Of a stretch of DNA of 64,000 nt, positions 8,912 through 18,015 are shown piece by piece; the first letter of the stretch is position 1, and each line of letters starts with the position of its first letter. The DNA lies in assembly GCA_022827185.1 (NCBI GenBank), contig JAJDTM010000010.1, positions 62,001 through 126,000 of the forward strand, written 5' to 3'. A program made the translations under genes and the position numbers. The notes beneath the pieces were generated by a model. The model was given only the letters and a program-made list of their open reading frames with translations, had not been told where the DNA came from and did no database searches. The stretch is from Candidatus Poribacteria bacterium. GTDB taxonomy: Bacteria; Poribacteria; WGA-4E; WGA-3G.

Positions 8912-9142
8912 TCAGTATCCTTTTCGCGAAGGTTTATTCATTTTCTTGACTCGCTTATTCGATATCCATAGGCTTGTAACTCGGCAATACAACTTAGGAC
9001 TTTCAGCATATCAAAGACACATAAAAATTGCAATGCAATTGTCGGAGAACGCATATAATGTTGCATTCTTAACGTGCGATAAATCTCACTACTACGAACC
9101 GATAAGCGCGTTATTCCAAGCCTATTTTTGTGAAGGCCTGGT

Positions 9143-11155
9143 TTATGCTCTATCAAAAGCCGCGCGAATTTTTTGGAAAAGTTTGATGGCCTTCTCCTTC
9201 GTCTCATCGGGTAGCTCGCTGGTATTTTGCATATTGCTAAGCTTGTTTCGCCATCGCGTTGCTATTGCCCCCTTGGTGATTTTAATCCCTTGTGCTTCCA
9301 TAAAACGCTCAATTCTTTTCCAGAGTATGTCCTCACCTTGCAATGTAATTTCATTTATCTCTGCGACAGCAAGCTGTTTGCTGTAGGCATCCTTAACAAT
9401 ATCTGTAATGAATTTCTCAGGAAAAAGATCTTCAAGAGCAAAATCGCCACCTGCTTCTACAGCGTCACCTAACAAAATAACTTCAGCGTTAGCTGTTGTA
9501 TACCGTGTAATCCAATTCTTAATGAGTTCATCTCGGGCACCTCGCCCCGCGTTATCAGAGTCAAACAAGGCTACGACATCGAGCCCTTGTCCAATCATGA
9601 AAGTAGCAACATGAACGGCTTGAGAAGCACTGCCCCCCGGTGTAACGCGTACATCTTCAGGGAACCCCTCTTCACCTGCACGTCTCAATAGGTTTGATAA
9701 CTCCGTTAGAATCCAATAGTCATTAACGCCTTCTACAACCAGGTTACGTTTAGCAATAAGAGAGCTTTGTGAGTACTTCATGCCTAATGCTGCCTGAAGT
9801 ACAAGTGTGGCTTCTGGGGGACTTTCAACAAGATTAGTTGTAACAATGATACCTTCATCTGTCTCCTTTAGTACCCGGATTCGGTCTGGATGGTTCAAAT
9901 CTATCATAAATGGAAGATGTGTCGTATAGAGCAGCGTATTTCCCTCAGCATAGTATTCAAGTCGATCAAGTAAGTCTTTCTGTGCTTCCGGATGAAGATG
10001 GAGCCCTGGTTCATCCAAAAGAACAACACAGCCTTCAAACGTCCCTTTACTTTCATGCATGAACATGAGGTCAAAGGAAAAAAACCATTGGAATCCTTTT
10101 GACCTTTCCTCTAATTCAATGAGAGAGGGATCTCGATCATCTTTTACAAAAGTCAAGAAACGCTGACCATCGGCTCGGTACTCAACGGCATAATTGCGCT
10201 GGCGAAGTCGCCCTGAAATTTCACTGGTTAAAGTCGCAGCACCATCGTCAATATCATATTGTCGCTGTTCAGCGTTTTCGGCATCGCCTTGTCCAAACCT
10301 AACCAATTCGTCTAGGTCAAGAGCAGATAGGTTAAGGATTGTGAGAAAAGTCTTATCTTCCTCTGTCAAACGGTTGTTATTTTGACGAGATTGAATTTCA
10401 TCAAGTCGGGCAGTCCCCCTAAATGCCCTATAATCATCCATGTAGATAAACGTAGGTAAATGATTGATAACGTATTCATGTACTTTCGATTGAGTAGAGG
10501 GCAATTGTTCAAGTGCCTGAACAAGTTCTCTAAGACTTTCAGTGTACTGATTCATGAAGTTTCGTTCAATTTGGGGTGGGTAAGGTGATGGAGGTTGTAG
10601 TGCTTCTTGCAATAATGAATTATGCTTTTCTGGTAATTCTTTCAATTCACTGAATCGTCCCTCATGGGCCAAACGTCTTGCTTCTGCCAGACATTCATTA
10701 GCACGTTGTTTGAATTGGTCATTGAAGTCTTCTTGTACTTTTGGTAAGGCATTACACACTTGATCGACATCGTTGGGATGGAGTTCATCGGAGAAAATTT
10801 CCTTCCCGAAGTCTACCTCTAATTGTCCTGCATAATTCCGTGAGACTTCTATAGTATCTGGGAATGTTGCGTTCTCTGCAATTTTGGCGAGCGCAGATTT
10901 TTCTTCATTTGACAGTTGAAATTTTGCCCGGCAAACCTCTTGTTCTTCACTTCTCTCTTTCCGGCGGCCACGGGGCCATTCCTTCGCCATAACATAAAGA
11001 TCGGGGGTGTAAGGATTAAGTTTATGAAGTGCCTTCAGAAGGGAGGTTTTTCCCGATTCATTTTTACCAACGAGCACCGTTAGTGGATTCACTTCAACCC
11101 ACCCAGAGTCAAGGATCCCTTTGTACATAGTAACGCGAAAAGAAATCAAGTCCAT
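9143..11155 (-). CDS. OLD-family ATP-dependent endonuclease (AAA ATPase plus TOPRIM)
   Basis: 670 residues. The N-terminal ABC-type ATPase has Walker A GKNESGKTS (30-38) and Walker B VVLLDEPGLHLHP near residue 375. A long coiled-coil-like insert separates them. The C-terminal TOPRIM domain shows VVEGVNDYW (metal-binding Glu) and ALFDSDNAG (DxD). OLD proteins are nucleases used against phage (P2 Old, Gabija GajA). No GajB-like UvrD gene follows, so this is not a Gabija pair. It lies between the helicase (64 bases upstream) and the methyltransferase, all on the same strand, and may be the effector nuclease of the cassette. Confidence 0.87.
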   Translation of the reverse strand: MDLISFRVTMYKGILDSGWVEVNPLTVLVGKNESGKTSLLKALHKLNPYTPDLYVMAKEWPRGRRKERSEEQEVCRAKFQLSNEEKSALAKIAENATFPDTIEVSRNYAGQLEVDFGKEIFSDELHPNDVDQVCNALPKVQEDFNDQFKQRANECLAEARRLAHEGRFSELKELPEKHNSLLQEALQPPSPYPPQIERNFMNQYTESLRELVQALEQLPSTQSKVHEYVINHLPTFIYMDDYRAFRGTARLDEIQSRQNNNRLTEEDKTFLTILNLSALDLDELVRFGQGDAENAEQRQYDIDDGAATLTSEISGRLRQRNYAVEYRADGQRFLTFVKDDRDPSLIELEERSKGFQWFFSFDLMFMHESKGTFEGCVVLLDEPGLHLHPEAQKDLLDRLEYYAEGNTLLYTTHLPFMIDLNHPDRIRVLKETDEGIIVTTNLVESPPEATLVLQAALGMKYSQSSLIAKRNLVVEGVNDYWILTELSNLLRRAGEEGFPEDVRVTPGGSASQAVHVATFMIGQGLDVVALFDSDNAGRGARDELIKNWITRYTTANAEVILLGDAVEAGGDFALEDLFPEKFITDIVKDAYSKQLAVAEINEITLQGEDILWKRIERFMEAQGIKITKGAIATRWRNKLSNMQNTSELPDETKEKAIKLFQKIRAAFDRA

Positions 11156-11219
11156 AGTAAAGTACGAAACCTCTTAATCTTAAATTGATTAGTATTGTCT
11201 TAACACATCCTATATGATG

Positions 11220-14200
11220 TTACGGTATATTGCTTTCCCCAGAATACTTTACACTTTTTTCTCGAATTTCATTCAAAGAAATCTGATACCGAACCGCTTC
11301 AATCTTTTCCTCTGGTTGTGTGTGTTCAGCTGGATTCCGAATGATATGGAGTTCAGGCTTTTGGGTTGCAGCATTGAGTATAACATAGAGGAAATAGTCG
11401 GATTGAAACTGCTGTGCTTTGAACCACTCGTTTTGTGTCAGAACCACCGCGCCATATCCAGCCCGTGCTTTGACTTCAATATAGCGTTTGACCCCTGTCG
11501 AGTCGGTTGAACGGACATCAAAACCGAGATTTTCAGCAGCGACATCTTCAGGAACGCGTCCGTGTTCACACTCGTAACGCATTGTTACTTCCATACCAAT
11601 CTGCTCAATCTGCGGGTTGCTTTTCATTGCTGTGTTGGTAACTGAACTCGGGATTACTCGAATTGCCGAAACAAAATTGGGCGTACTCATTGTGAGCAGG
11701 CGTTCTTGGGCGATAGTTTCCTCCAATTTTTTTAAAGCATCTTCATAACCCTGTTTCTGTTCCTCTTTGTTACGTATAGTCCGATCAACCTTGTCGCCTG
11801 CATCTCGGCGGGTATAGAGATGAATTAGATCGCTATCCAGTTCGAGGCAGAGATGCTCAAGAGAAGTGCGTCCGTATTTCTCTTTAATTTCTGTCTGCCG
11901 TTTGCGTTCAACCTCAAGTTCAGCTTTGTAACCTTCAAGCCCAGGCATCAATTTTGCCATGACAAGTCCTTTCAAGGTTTCAATATCTTCTGATGGGACC
12001 TGCTGTGTACTTTCTGCTATATCCCAGATTATCTTCGGATCTATGGGTTCAACTGTTCCTGTATCAGATTGCACGTAGAAGGCAAACAGACGCACGCCAG
12101 CAATCTGACCTAAACCGTCGCGGATCTCTCCTTCATAGAACAGAATCACACCATCCATTTTTCCATCCGGGTCTTCAAAGACTGCCCCCTGTTTTAGACA
12201 ATCAGAAAGTTCGATCCCGACCCATTGGAGCACAGCTTCAAATAGCGGGTGACCAAAAGAGATGAATTCCGCATCGGGGTTTTTAAAGGCAAGTTCTTTG
12301 TCGAAAGTGGCTTTCGGGTAGGTTCTCAATATAGAACCGTGTTTCCGTTTAAATTCCACCACTTCAGCAATTCGTCGGATCTGGGTTGGGATCCTTTCAA
12401 TCGTAAGAAACTTATCTCTACGGTCATGCAATCTACCTTTGAGCTCAGCAAAGGCTTTTCGGAAAAAGGCTTCGGTATATTCTGGGATGAGCCGCTGTTC
12501 GCGGGCGCGCTCCGCCATTTCGCGAATGCGGGTGTAATCAATATAATGGGTTGCAAGGCTTTCCGCTAAGTTCTCTTTGACTTGTGCAATGTACGCCTCA
12601 TCTACCTCAATGTCAATTTCTGACAGAATTTCATCAATTCCTTTTGCAGAAGCTGCTGCTTGCAATAAAAGTTGAGAGAGATTCACACCATAGAGTACTT
12701 CGTTCAGGACATCAAAAACCTTATCGCTACCCAAAGCACTTTGAATCTCTTTAATTTTCTTGAAGAGCTCCGTTAATACCATCCCCTCCCGCGTGTCCTT
12801 AGCAACAAGGTTTACCACGAAGCATTCTTTAGTTTGTCCGTACCGATGGATACGGCCCATCCGTTGCTCCAACCGGTTAGGATTCCAAGGCAAGTCATAA
12901 TTAATCATAAGGTGGCAGAATTGAAGGTTAATTCCTTCACCTGCAGCTTCGGTAGCGATTAAAATCCGCGTTCGATTTTTGAATTCGTTTTCAGCTGCAA
13001 TCCGTTCCCCAAGTTTCATGCCCCCGTGAATGACGGTAACGGTATAACCCCAGGCCTCCATTTTATCCTGAAGGTATGACAACGTATCCCGCGATTCGGT
13101 GAAAATGAGAATTTTTTCACCAGAGAAATCTGCCTCGAGATCGTCAAGCGTTTTTCTCAACTCGCGCACCTTAATTTCGACTTCGCTTGTAATAATCTCC
13201 TGTGCTGCTTCTGAGAGTGCTTCAAGGGTTTCGATTTCACGTTCCAATTCCGCCCGATTCTCTGCCACGGAAAGTGTTTCCCAAATTTCTTCCTCTCTCC
13301 ACCTTTCCTCTTCACTCAAATCGTCAATTGTCTCAAAATCAATCGTGCCAACGGGAGCTTTCCTCTCTGCCACACCCTCTAACAATTCCTGAAGACGGGC
13401 TTTTCGACGCATAAGTGAGTTGCGTAACGCATAAGTGCTGGATGCCAACCGCCTCTGTAAAATTACAAGAGCGAACGCTACATTATTCTTTTTATCTTTT
13501 GTCAAAGCCTTATTGTACTGGGTATTGACATAATCAGAGAGTTCGTTGTAGAGTTCTTTCTCTTTTGGTGAGTCAACACCGAGATCAAATGAGAGTGTAT
13601 CAACATGTCGAGGGAGAAACAACGGTTTGCCTTCAAAATCTTTCAAATCTTCCTTGACACGTCGAAGAAAGAGCGGATTATCTCTTGCTGTAATAGATTC
13701 ACTCAGCATCTGACTTGTTGCAAAAAAACCTGGCTCAAGAAGATCTAAAAATAACCTGAAATTCTCTGGGTCGCCCTTGTGGGGTGTTGCGGTAAGAAAC
13801 AAAAGATGAGTTGAGATTCTGGATAGCGTTTCTCCCAATTCATACCGACTGGTTTTTTTCAGTTTATTTCCGTACTGGTAAGCTGCCATTTTGTGTGCTT
13901 CGTCCACAATGACCAGATCCCACTGAGACGATTCAATCAAGGCTTTAATATCATCCCGTTTGGCAAAATCAATCGACGTAATCAGGTGTGATTCACGTGT
14001 CCAGACGTTTTCCCCCGGTTGTGCAGCGAGAAGTGCTCGATCCATGATAATAAAATTTTCCTCAAATCGATCCTTCAATTCTCTCCGCCACTGGTCCTTG
14101 AGATGCCCTGGCACGACAATCAGTACGCGGTTAATGAGATGTCTGAGTTTGAGTTCCTTGATGATAAGCCCTGCCATGATGGTTTTCCCTGCCCCTGGAT

Positions 14201-14570
14201 CGTCTGCGATTAGAAAACGGATGCGCGGCAGCTTGAGAACGTAACCATAAACCGCGTCTACTTGATGTGGCAAGGGATCCACTTTAGAAGCATTTACAGC
14301 GAAAAGTGAATCATAGAGCGCAGCATATCGGTATCGCAGTGCTTCAAGGCTGAGAAAAACGTGGCGTGCCTCTGCCGTGAAGTTCGGCGTGAGTTTTAAC
14401 GATTCTAATGCATTTACTTCGTCTTTATGGAGAAGTTGGTCGATATGTGTTCGCGAATTGATGGTAGACCCGATTAGTTGGACATATTCGCCAATTTCTT
14501 TGAGAAGGTCAATTTTTACAGGTTCGGGCCATCGGTCAGACTTTATAGTGTCCCCACTTTTTATATTCAT
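11220..14570 (-). CDS. SNF2-type helicase with C-terminal DUF3883 domain
   Basis: 1116 residues. Walker A is DDPGAGKTIMAG near residue 125; DEAH is at 223-226. The second RecA domain ends in GEGINLQ and the arginine-finger motif RMGRIHRYGQ. A long helical middle part follows. Residues about 1030-1100 (GVKRYIEVKARAG, then LTQNEWFKAQQF) match DUF3883, a PD-(D/E)xK-like fold common at the ends of restriction helicases. This is the first gene of the defence operon. Its ATG (14568-14570) follows AAGGA, with a good promoter about 60-85 bases upstream. It probably translocates on invading DNA and couples to the nuclease and methyltransferase subunits. Confidence 0.9.
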   Translation of the reverse strand: MNIKSGDTIKSDRWPEPVKIDLLKEIGEYVQLIGSTINSRTHIDQLLHKDEVNALESLKLTPNFTAEARHVFLSLEALRYRYAALYDSLFAVNASKVDPLPHQVDAVYGYVLKLPRIRFLIADDPGAGKTIMAGLIIKELKLRHLINRVLIVVPGHLKDQWRRELKDRFEENFIIMDRALLAAQPGENVWTRESHLITSIDFAKRDDIKALIESSQWDLVIVDEAHKMAAYQYGNKLKKTSRYELGETLSRISTHLLFLTATPHKGDPENFRLFLDLLEPGFFATSQMLSESITARDNPLFLRRVKEDLKDFEGKPLFLPRHVDTLSFDLGVDSPKEKELYNELSDYVNTQYNKALTKDKKNNVAFALVILQRRLASSTYALRNSLMRRKARLQELLEGVAERKAPVGTIDFETIDDLSEEERWREEEIWETLSVAENRAELEREIETLEALSEAAQEIITSEVEIKVRELRKTLDDLEADFSGEKILIFTESRDTLSYLQDKMEAWGYTVTVIHGGMKLGERIAAENEFKNRTRILIATEAAGEGINLQFCHLMINYDLPWNPNRLEQRMGRIHRYGQTKECFVVNLVAKDTREGMVLTELFKKIKEIQSALGSDKVFDVLNEVLYGVNLSQLLLQAAASAKGIDEILSEIDIEVDEAYIAQVKENLAESLATHYIDYTRIREMAERAREQRLIPEYTEAFFRKAFAELKGRLHDRRDKFLTIERIPTQIRRIAEVVEFKRKHGSILRTYPKATFDKELAFKNPDAEFISFGHPLFEAVLQWVGIELSDCLKQGAVFEDPDGKMDGVILFYEGEIRDGLGQIAGVRLFAFYVQSDTGTVEPIDPKIIWDIAESTQQVPSEDIETLKGLVMAKLMPGLEGYKAELEVERKRQTEIKEKYGRTSLEHLCLELDSDLIHLYTRRDAGDKVDRTIRNKEEQKQGYEDALKKLEETIAQERLLTMSTPNFVSAIRVIPSSVTNTAMKSNPQIEQIGMEVTMRYECEHGRVPEDVAAENLGFDVRSTDSTGVKRYIEVKARAGYGAVVLTQNEWFKAQQFQSDYFLYVILNAATQKPELHIIRNPAEHTQPEEKIEAVRYQISLNEIREKSVKYSGESNIP

Positions 14571-14627
14571 ACGTATTTGTTCCTTACATAACTCCCTTAG
14601 TCCAGTTTTGATTCAGACACGTTTAAC

Positions 14628-14656
14628 ATTGTAAATTATCTTGAAATTTAAAGCAA
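14628..14656 (-). promoter_or_regulatory. Promoter of the defence operon
   Basis: On the minus strand TTGCTT (14651-14656), a 17-base spacer and TACAAT (14628-14633), about 58 bases before the helicase ATG. A weaker plus-strand candidate overlaps it (TTGAAA 14641-14646, 15-base spacer, TATACT 14662-14667) and would serve the PhyH gene, making this a compact divergent control region. Confidence 0.6.
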
Positions 14657-14713
14657 TTCTTTATACTATATCTCGTAAGCAAACGATACCTCTATTCCGC
14701 ATGAGGAAAGGGC

Positions 14714-15526
14714 ATGACACCGAAACAGAAATACCTCTTTGACCTGCGCGGCTACCTGCATTTAGAAAACGTCCTGACACCAGTAGAACTTAGGAATACA
14801 CAGGCAGCGATTGAACGGCTTGTGCGAGCATCGCCAGATGAATTACCGCCCGGAATTAGTCGAGGTGGCGAAGGTTTTTCAAACGGGTTTTCAGCGGATA
14901 AATCGCTTGAGGCGTTGACGCTCCACCCCACCACATGGCCGATCATCAAGGAACTGACTTTCAATAAACCGCGTTTCAATCGTGGGTCGCTTGTTGTGAA
15001 TACACACGAACGACAGGAGATGACACCGCTCCATTGTGCGGGCGAGGGGTTCCGCTGGACGCGACGGTATGATGTCAAAAACGATCAGATCTTCACAAAC
15101 GACATCGTTGTTTTCTTCTATTTCACGGATGTCTATCCGGGGGATGGCGGTTTGATAGTTTTACCGGGTTCCCATAAACGCAATTTTAAGCGTCCAGAAA
15201 ACCTATTTTTTCCTGAATCCGACGATCCAGACGTTCCGCTTCATCCGGCTATCGTCAATGTGACACCGAAAGCAGGTGATGTCGTGGTTATCACCGAAAT
15301 GTTGACGCACGGTGTGTTGGTATGGAAACCGAAGAATCGGGATCGGCGATTCCTGATTTTGCGGTATAAAACGCAGTTTTTTCAGGATGAACGCGGGATC
15401 CGAGAACTTTTTCCACCAGAAGTGATGGAACGGTTGTCTCCAGAAACGAAAGCGTTAGCGGCTTACGCTTCAGAATGGGAAATAAAGGACCTTGTGAAAC
15501 AGGATAATGTGACGTTAACCGTATAG
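14714..15526 (+). CDS. PhyH-family Fe(II)/2-oxoglutarate oxygenase with H-x-A metal motif
   Basis: 270 residues of the phytanoyl-CoA dioxygenase fold (double-stranded beta helix). The conserved GGLIVLPGSHKRNF segment and the distal His (THGVLVW) with the 2-oxoglutarate-binding Arg region (RRFLILRYK) are present. The first metal motif, however, reads L-H-C-A-G-E-G instead of the usual H-x-D. A relative at 39532 has H-G-G. In the classic family the aspartate completes the iron facial triad; its absence is the hallmark of non-haem iron halogenases, though another ligand could substitute. The gene is divergent from the defence operon and followed 23 bases later by a nucleoside phosphorylase gene. 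Confidence 0.85.
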   Translation: MTPKQKYLFDLRGYLHLENVLTPVELRNTQAAIERLVRASPDELPPGISRGGEGFSNGFSADKSLEALTLHPTTWPIIKELTFNKPRFNRGSLVVNTHERQEMTPLHCAGEGFRWTRRYDVKNDQIFTNDIVVFFYFTDVYPGDGGLIVLPGSHKRNFKRPENLFFPESDDPDVPLHPAIVNVTPKAGDVVVITEMLTHGVLVWKPKNRDRRFLILRYKTQFFQDERGIRELFPPEVMERLSPETKALAAYASEWEIKDLVKQDNVTLTV

Positions 15527-15549
15527 ACAAGAGGATTTCAAAATACCCA

Positions 15550-16317
15550 ATGCTCAAAGAGTTAACGAAAAAGGAATGGTTGTCGCTTTTAAATATCCCT
15601 GAGAATAGGATTCCGACCATTTTAATACTCCGAGGTACACGCAACCTGAAATTCAATTACGCCAAGCATAGAAATTTTTTCACGGATATTTTTGAAGTCG
15701 GTTCACCAAATGGTATTTTCGAGGATGTGCTGATCGGAGGTTATGGAAATGTAGATGTTGGTTATGCTTCGGTTTACGGGGATGCGATGGCATCTGAAGT
15801 CACACACCTTTTTGATGTGTTGGGTACCTCCTTAGTAATACAGACAGGTTGTTGTGGCGCATTAACCGATAGTATTCAAGCAGGTGACCTCGTTTGTGTA
15901 ACATCAGCACATTGCGGTGAAGGCGCAGCGCAGTATTATTTACCAGATGAACAGGAAATCCATGCCTCACCTGAACTTGTTGAAGGGACTTTCTCTTCAC
16001 ACACCGCGTCTGTTGCTACGCACAAAGGTCGAATCTGGACGACATCTGCATTACTTGCAGAGGGAAAAGCGGAGATTCAGAACTGGGCGCATCAGGGTTA
16101 TATCGCCGTAGACATGGAAACGGCGACTACTTTCGCAGTTGCAGAATACTTCAAGATGCAGCGTCTGTCGTTGTTATTTGTTTTCGATAATCCTGCTCAA
16201 GGTGAACATATTCTCTTGAGCGATACCGAAAAGCAAAAACGCAGGGTGGATGGAGAACAAGCCGTCATTGATACGGTTTTCGCGATCATAGAAAACTACG
16301 AAAATGGAAATCATTAA
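15550..16317 (+). CDS. Nucleoside phosphorylase (PNP/UDP family)
   Basis: 255 residues. Family features are GCCGALTDSIQAGDLV (phosphate/ribose loop) near residue 100 and VDMETATTFAVAEYF near residue 190, which holds the ribose-contacting M-E pair. It would split a nucleoside into base and ribose 1-phosphate. The family match is clear, but purine or uridine preference is not. The gene lies 23 bases after the PhyH gene and overlaps the acetyltransferase gene by 14 bases, so the three are likely co-transcribed. Confidence 0.8.
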   Translation: MLKELTKKEWLSLLNIPENRIPTILILRGTRNLKFNYAKHRNFFTDIFEVGSPNGIFEDVLIGGYGNVDVGYASVYGDAMASEVTHLFDVLGTSLVIQTGCCGALTDSIQAGDLVCVTSAHCGEGAAQYYLPDEQEIHASPELVEGTFSSHTASVATHKGRIWTTSALLAEGKAEIQNWAHQGYIAVDMETATTFAVAEYFKMQRLSLLFVFDNPAQGEHILLSDTEKQKRRVDGEQAVIDTVFAIIENYENGNH

Positions 16318-16711
16318 AGCAGAACTCACCGATGCCGATGTCCTCGCCAAACTGAATAAACATCTTATTGAGGACGAACAGCATCCCAACCCGATGAACA
16401 TAGCTGAACTCACCGAACGGATGAACGAGTGGTTGGCAACCGATTATATCTGCTATCTGGCGAAGCAGAACGAACATATCATCGCCTACTGCCTATACAG
16501 AGATGATGGGGGACACTATTATATGCGGCAATTGTATGTGGACAGAGTGCATCGACGAAAAGGCATCGCTACGCAGCTGCTTGACTGGTTGTACGAAAAT
16601 GTATGGATAGATAAGAAAGTCAGATTGGACGTACTCGCTCATAACGAGGATGCCGTTGCGTTTTACAAGCGTTACGGCTTCAGGATCGGTGTCTATAGAA
16701 TGGAAAAATAA
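16304..16711 (+). CDS. GNAT-family N-acetyltransferase
   Basis: 135 residues. The acetyl-CoA-binding motif A is present as LYVDRVHRRKGIATQLLDWL (residues 74-93), followed by the C-terminal DAVAFYKRYGFRI typical of GNAT folds. Substrate unknown; small GNATs act on amino groups of metabolites, ribosomal proteins or antibiotics. The start overlaps the preceding nucleoside phosphorylase gene, consistent with an operon. Confidence 0.85.
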   Translation: MEIIKAELTDADVLAKLNKHLIEDEQHPNPMNIAELTERMNEWLATDYICYLAKQNEHIIAYCLYRDDGGHYYMRQLYVDRVHRRKGIATQLLDWLYENVWIDKKVRLDVLAHNEDAVAFYKRYGFRIGVYRMEK

Positions 16712-16730
16712 TCCATAATTCACTGTACAT

Positions 16731-16760
16731 TTGACACAGATTCTTTATTAATGTTATTAT
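16731..16760 (+). promoter_or_regulatory. Promoter of the XRE-ImmA/DUF4411 pair
   Basis: TTGACA (16731-16736), an 18-base spacer and TATTAT (16755-16760), with TG at 16752-16753 (extended -10). It leaves a leader of about 90 bases before the ATG at 16858. Confidence 0.6.
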
Positions 16761-16857
16761 ATATCAAGGTAGTGTTGTTTGTTAACAGATAGTAAAACTC
16801 AGGACTGAATTAATTTGTCTCACAAGATTCTCTGTCTAAAATATTGAGATTACCGTC

Positions 16858-18015
16858 ATGGCTGAATACATTAATGGGATTAACCCTGACATCCTCAAAT
16901 GGGCGCGCGAACGTTCTGGTTATGCCGTGGAAGCGATTGCCGCGTTTTTGAAAAAAGATGCCTCAATCGTCAACGATTGGGAATCGGGGGAACGCGCGCC
17001 GACTTATATTCAACTTGAGAAATTAGCGGATAAGTACAAGCGTCCCGTCGCCCTTTTCTTCTTCCCAGAACCTCCCGACGAACCAAATATAGTTGAGAAT
17101 CTTGCTTTACGAAGTTCTGATAATACCCCGTTGGAACCACGCATCCATATTTTGTTGCGACAGGCTTATGCCCGGCAGCTTTCCTTAATGGAATTAAACG
17201 CAGGCACAAATCCAGCAAAGACGAAAATATTTCGCGACCTTCAGGCACGATCCAATGATTCGGCAATGGCGTTAGCACAACAAGTCCGAGCATATCTAAA
17301 CGTGGATGTTACCACGCAATCAGGTTGGAATACCCCTGTGACAGCACTTGAAAATTGGCGGGATTGTATTGAGGAAGCAGGTATTTTCGTTTTTAAGGAA
17401 GCGTTCCGAGATGATTCTGTTGTTGGATTTTGCCTTGTCCATGACGAATTTCCAGTAATTTACTTAAATAATAGTAGATCTCCCGTAAGACAGATTTTCT
17501 CACTTTTTCATGAATTGGGACATCTTTTGCTCGGAGAAAATGACATCACCCGTGGTATAAGCCGGAAAGGCGGGAAAGTTGAGATGTTTTGCGATCAATT
17601 CGCTGCTGAATTTCTGGTGCCATCTGATGACTTGGAAACTCACCTCAACTTTTCTATTTACGATGACAACGCAGTAGCAGAATTGGCAAAGTACTATAAT
17701 GTGAGTCGTCCGGTCATTTTACTGAAGTTAGTCAACAAAGGTATCCTTACAAAAGAACACCATTGGCAAAAGATAGATCAGTGGACTGAGGAATACGAAC
17801 GTCGCATTGAAAAAAAGGTAAGTGGCAAAACTTCAAGAGGTGGAAGTTATTATAACACGCTCACAGCATATTTAGGGCACAGATTCATGGAACTCGCGTT
17901 TGGAAAATATCGTGACGGACATTGTTCTATTGAGCAACTTGCGGAACATCTGAACGTGAAAGTTAAACACTTACCTCAGTTAGAGGATTGCCTATTGAGA
18001 AAGGCTCTCCGCTAA
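16858..18015 (+). CDS. XRE regulator fused to ImmA/IrrE metallopeptidase
   Basis: 385 residues. An N-terminal Cro/CI-type helix-turn-helix (about 10-65, IVNDWESGERAPTYIQLEKL) is followed by a COG2856 peptidase domain with the zinc motif HELGH at 218-222 and a downstream CDQFAAEFLVP helix. Such proteins cleave or repress partners when triggered; ICEBs1 ImmA and Deinococcus IrrE are models. The stop codon overlaps the start of the next gene (TAATG), so the two are coupled. Gene pairs of this kind recur in defence islands and behave like toxin-antitoxin or stress modules. The regulator probably controls its own promoter. Confidence 0.88.
   Translation: MAEYINGINPDILKWARERSGYAVEAIAAFLKKDASIVNDWESGERAPTYIQLEKLADKYKRPVALFFFPEPPDEPNIVENLALRSSDNTPLEPRIHILLRQAYARQLSLMELNAGTNPAKTKIFRDLQARSNDSAMALAQQVRAYLNVDVTTQSGWNTPVTALENWRDCIEEAGIFVFKEAFRDDSVVGFCLVHDEFPVIYLNNSRSPVRQIFSLFHELGHLLLGENDITRGISRKGGKVEMFCDQFAAEFLVPSDDLETHLNFSIYDDNAVAELAKYYNVSRPVILLKLVNKGILTKEHHWQKIDQWTEEYERRIEKKVSGKTSRGGSYYNTLTAYLGHRFMELAFGKYRDGHCSIEQLAEHLNVKVKHLPQLEDCLLRKALR

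Noticed and set aside
8938..9207. 89-residue Arg-rich frame between the OLD and methyltransferase genes on the minus strand
   Set aside because: Overlaps the OLD 3' end, has no ribosome site, and its composition is not protein-like.
9143..11155. Gabija system
   Set aside because: OLD-type GajA-like protein is present but no adjacent UvrD-like GajB; the UvrD gene at 42409 is 31 kb away and has another architecture.
6239..14570. BREX or DISARM assignment
   Set aside because: No PglZ, BrxC, BrxL, DrmB (DUF1998) or DrmC phospholipase was seen; the methyltransferase is DUF1156 and the ATPase DUF499.
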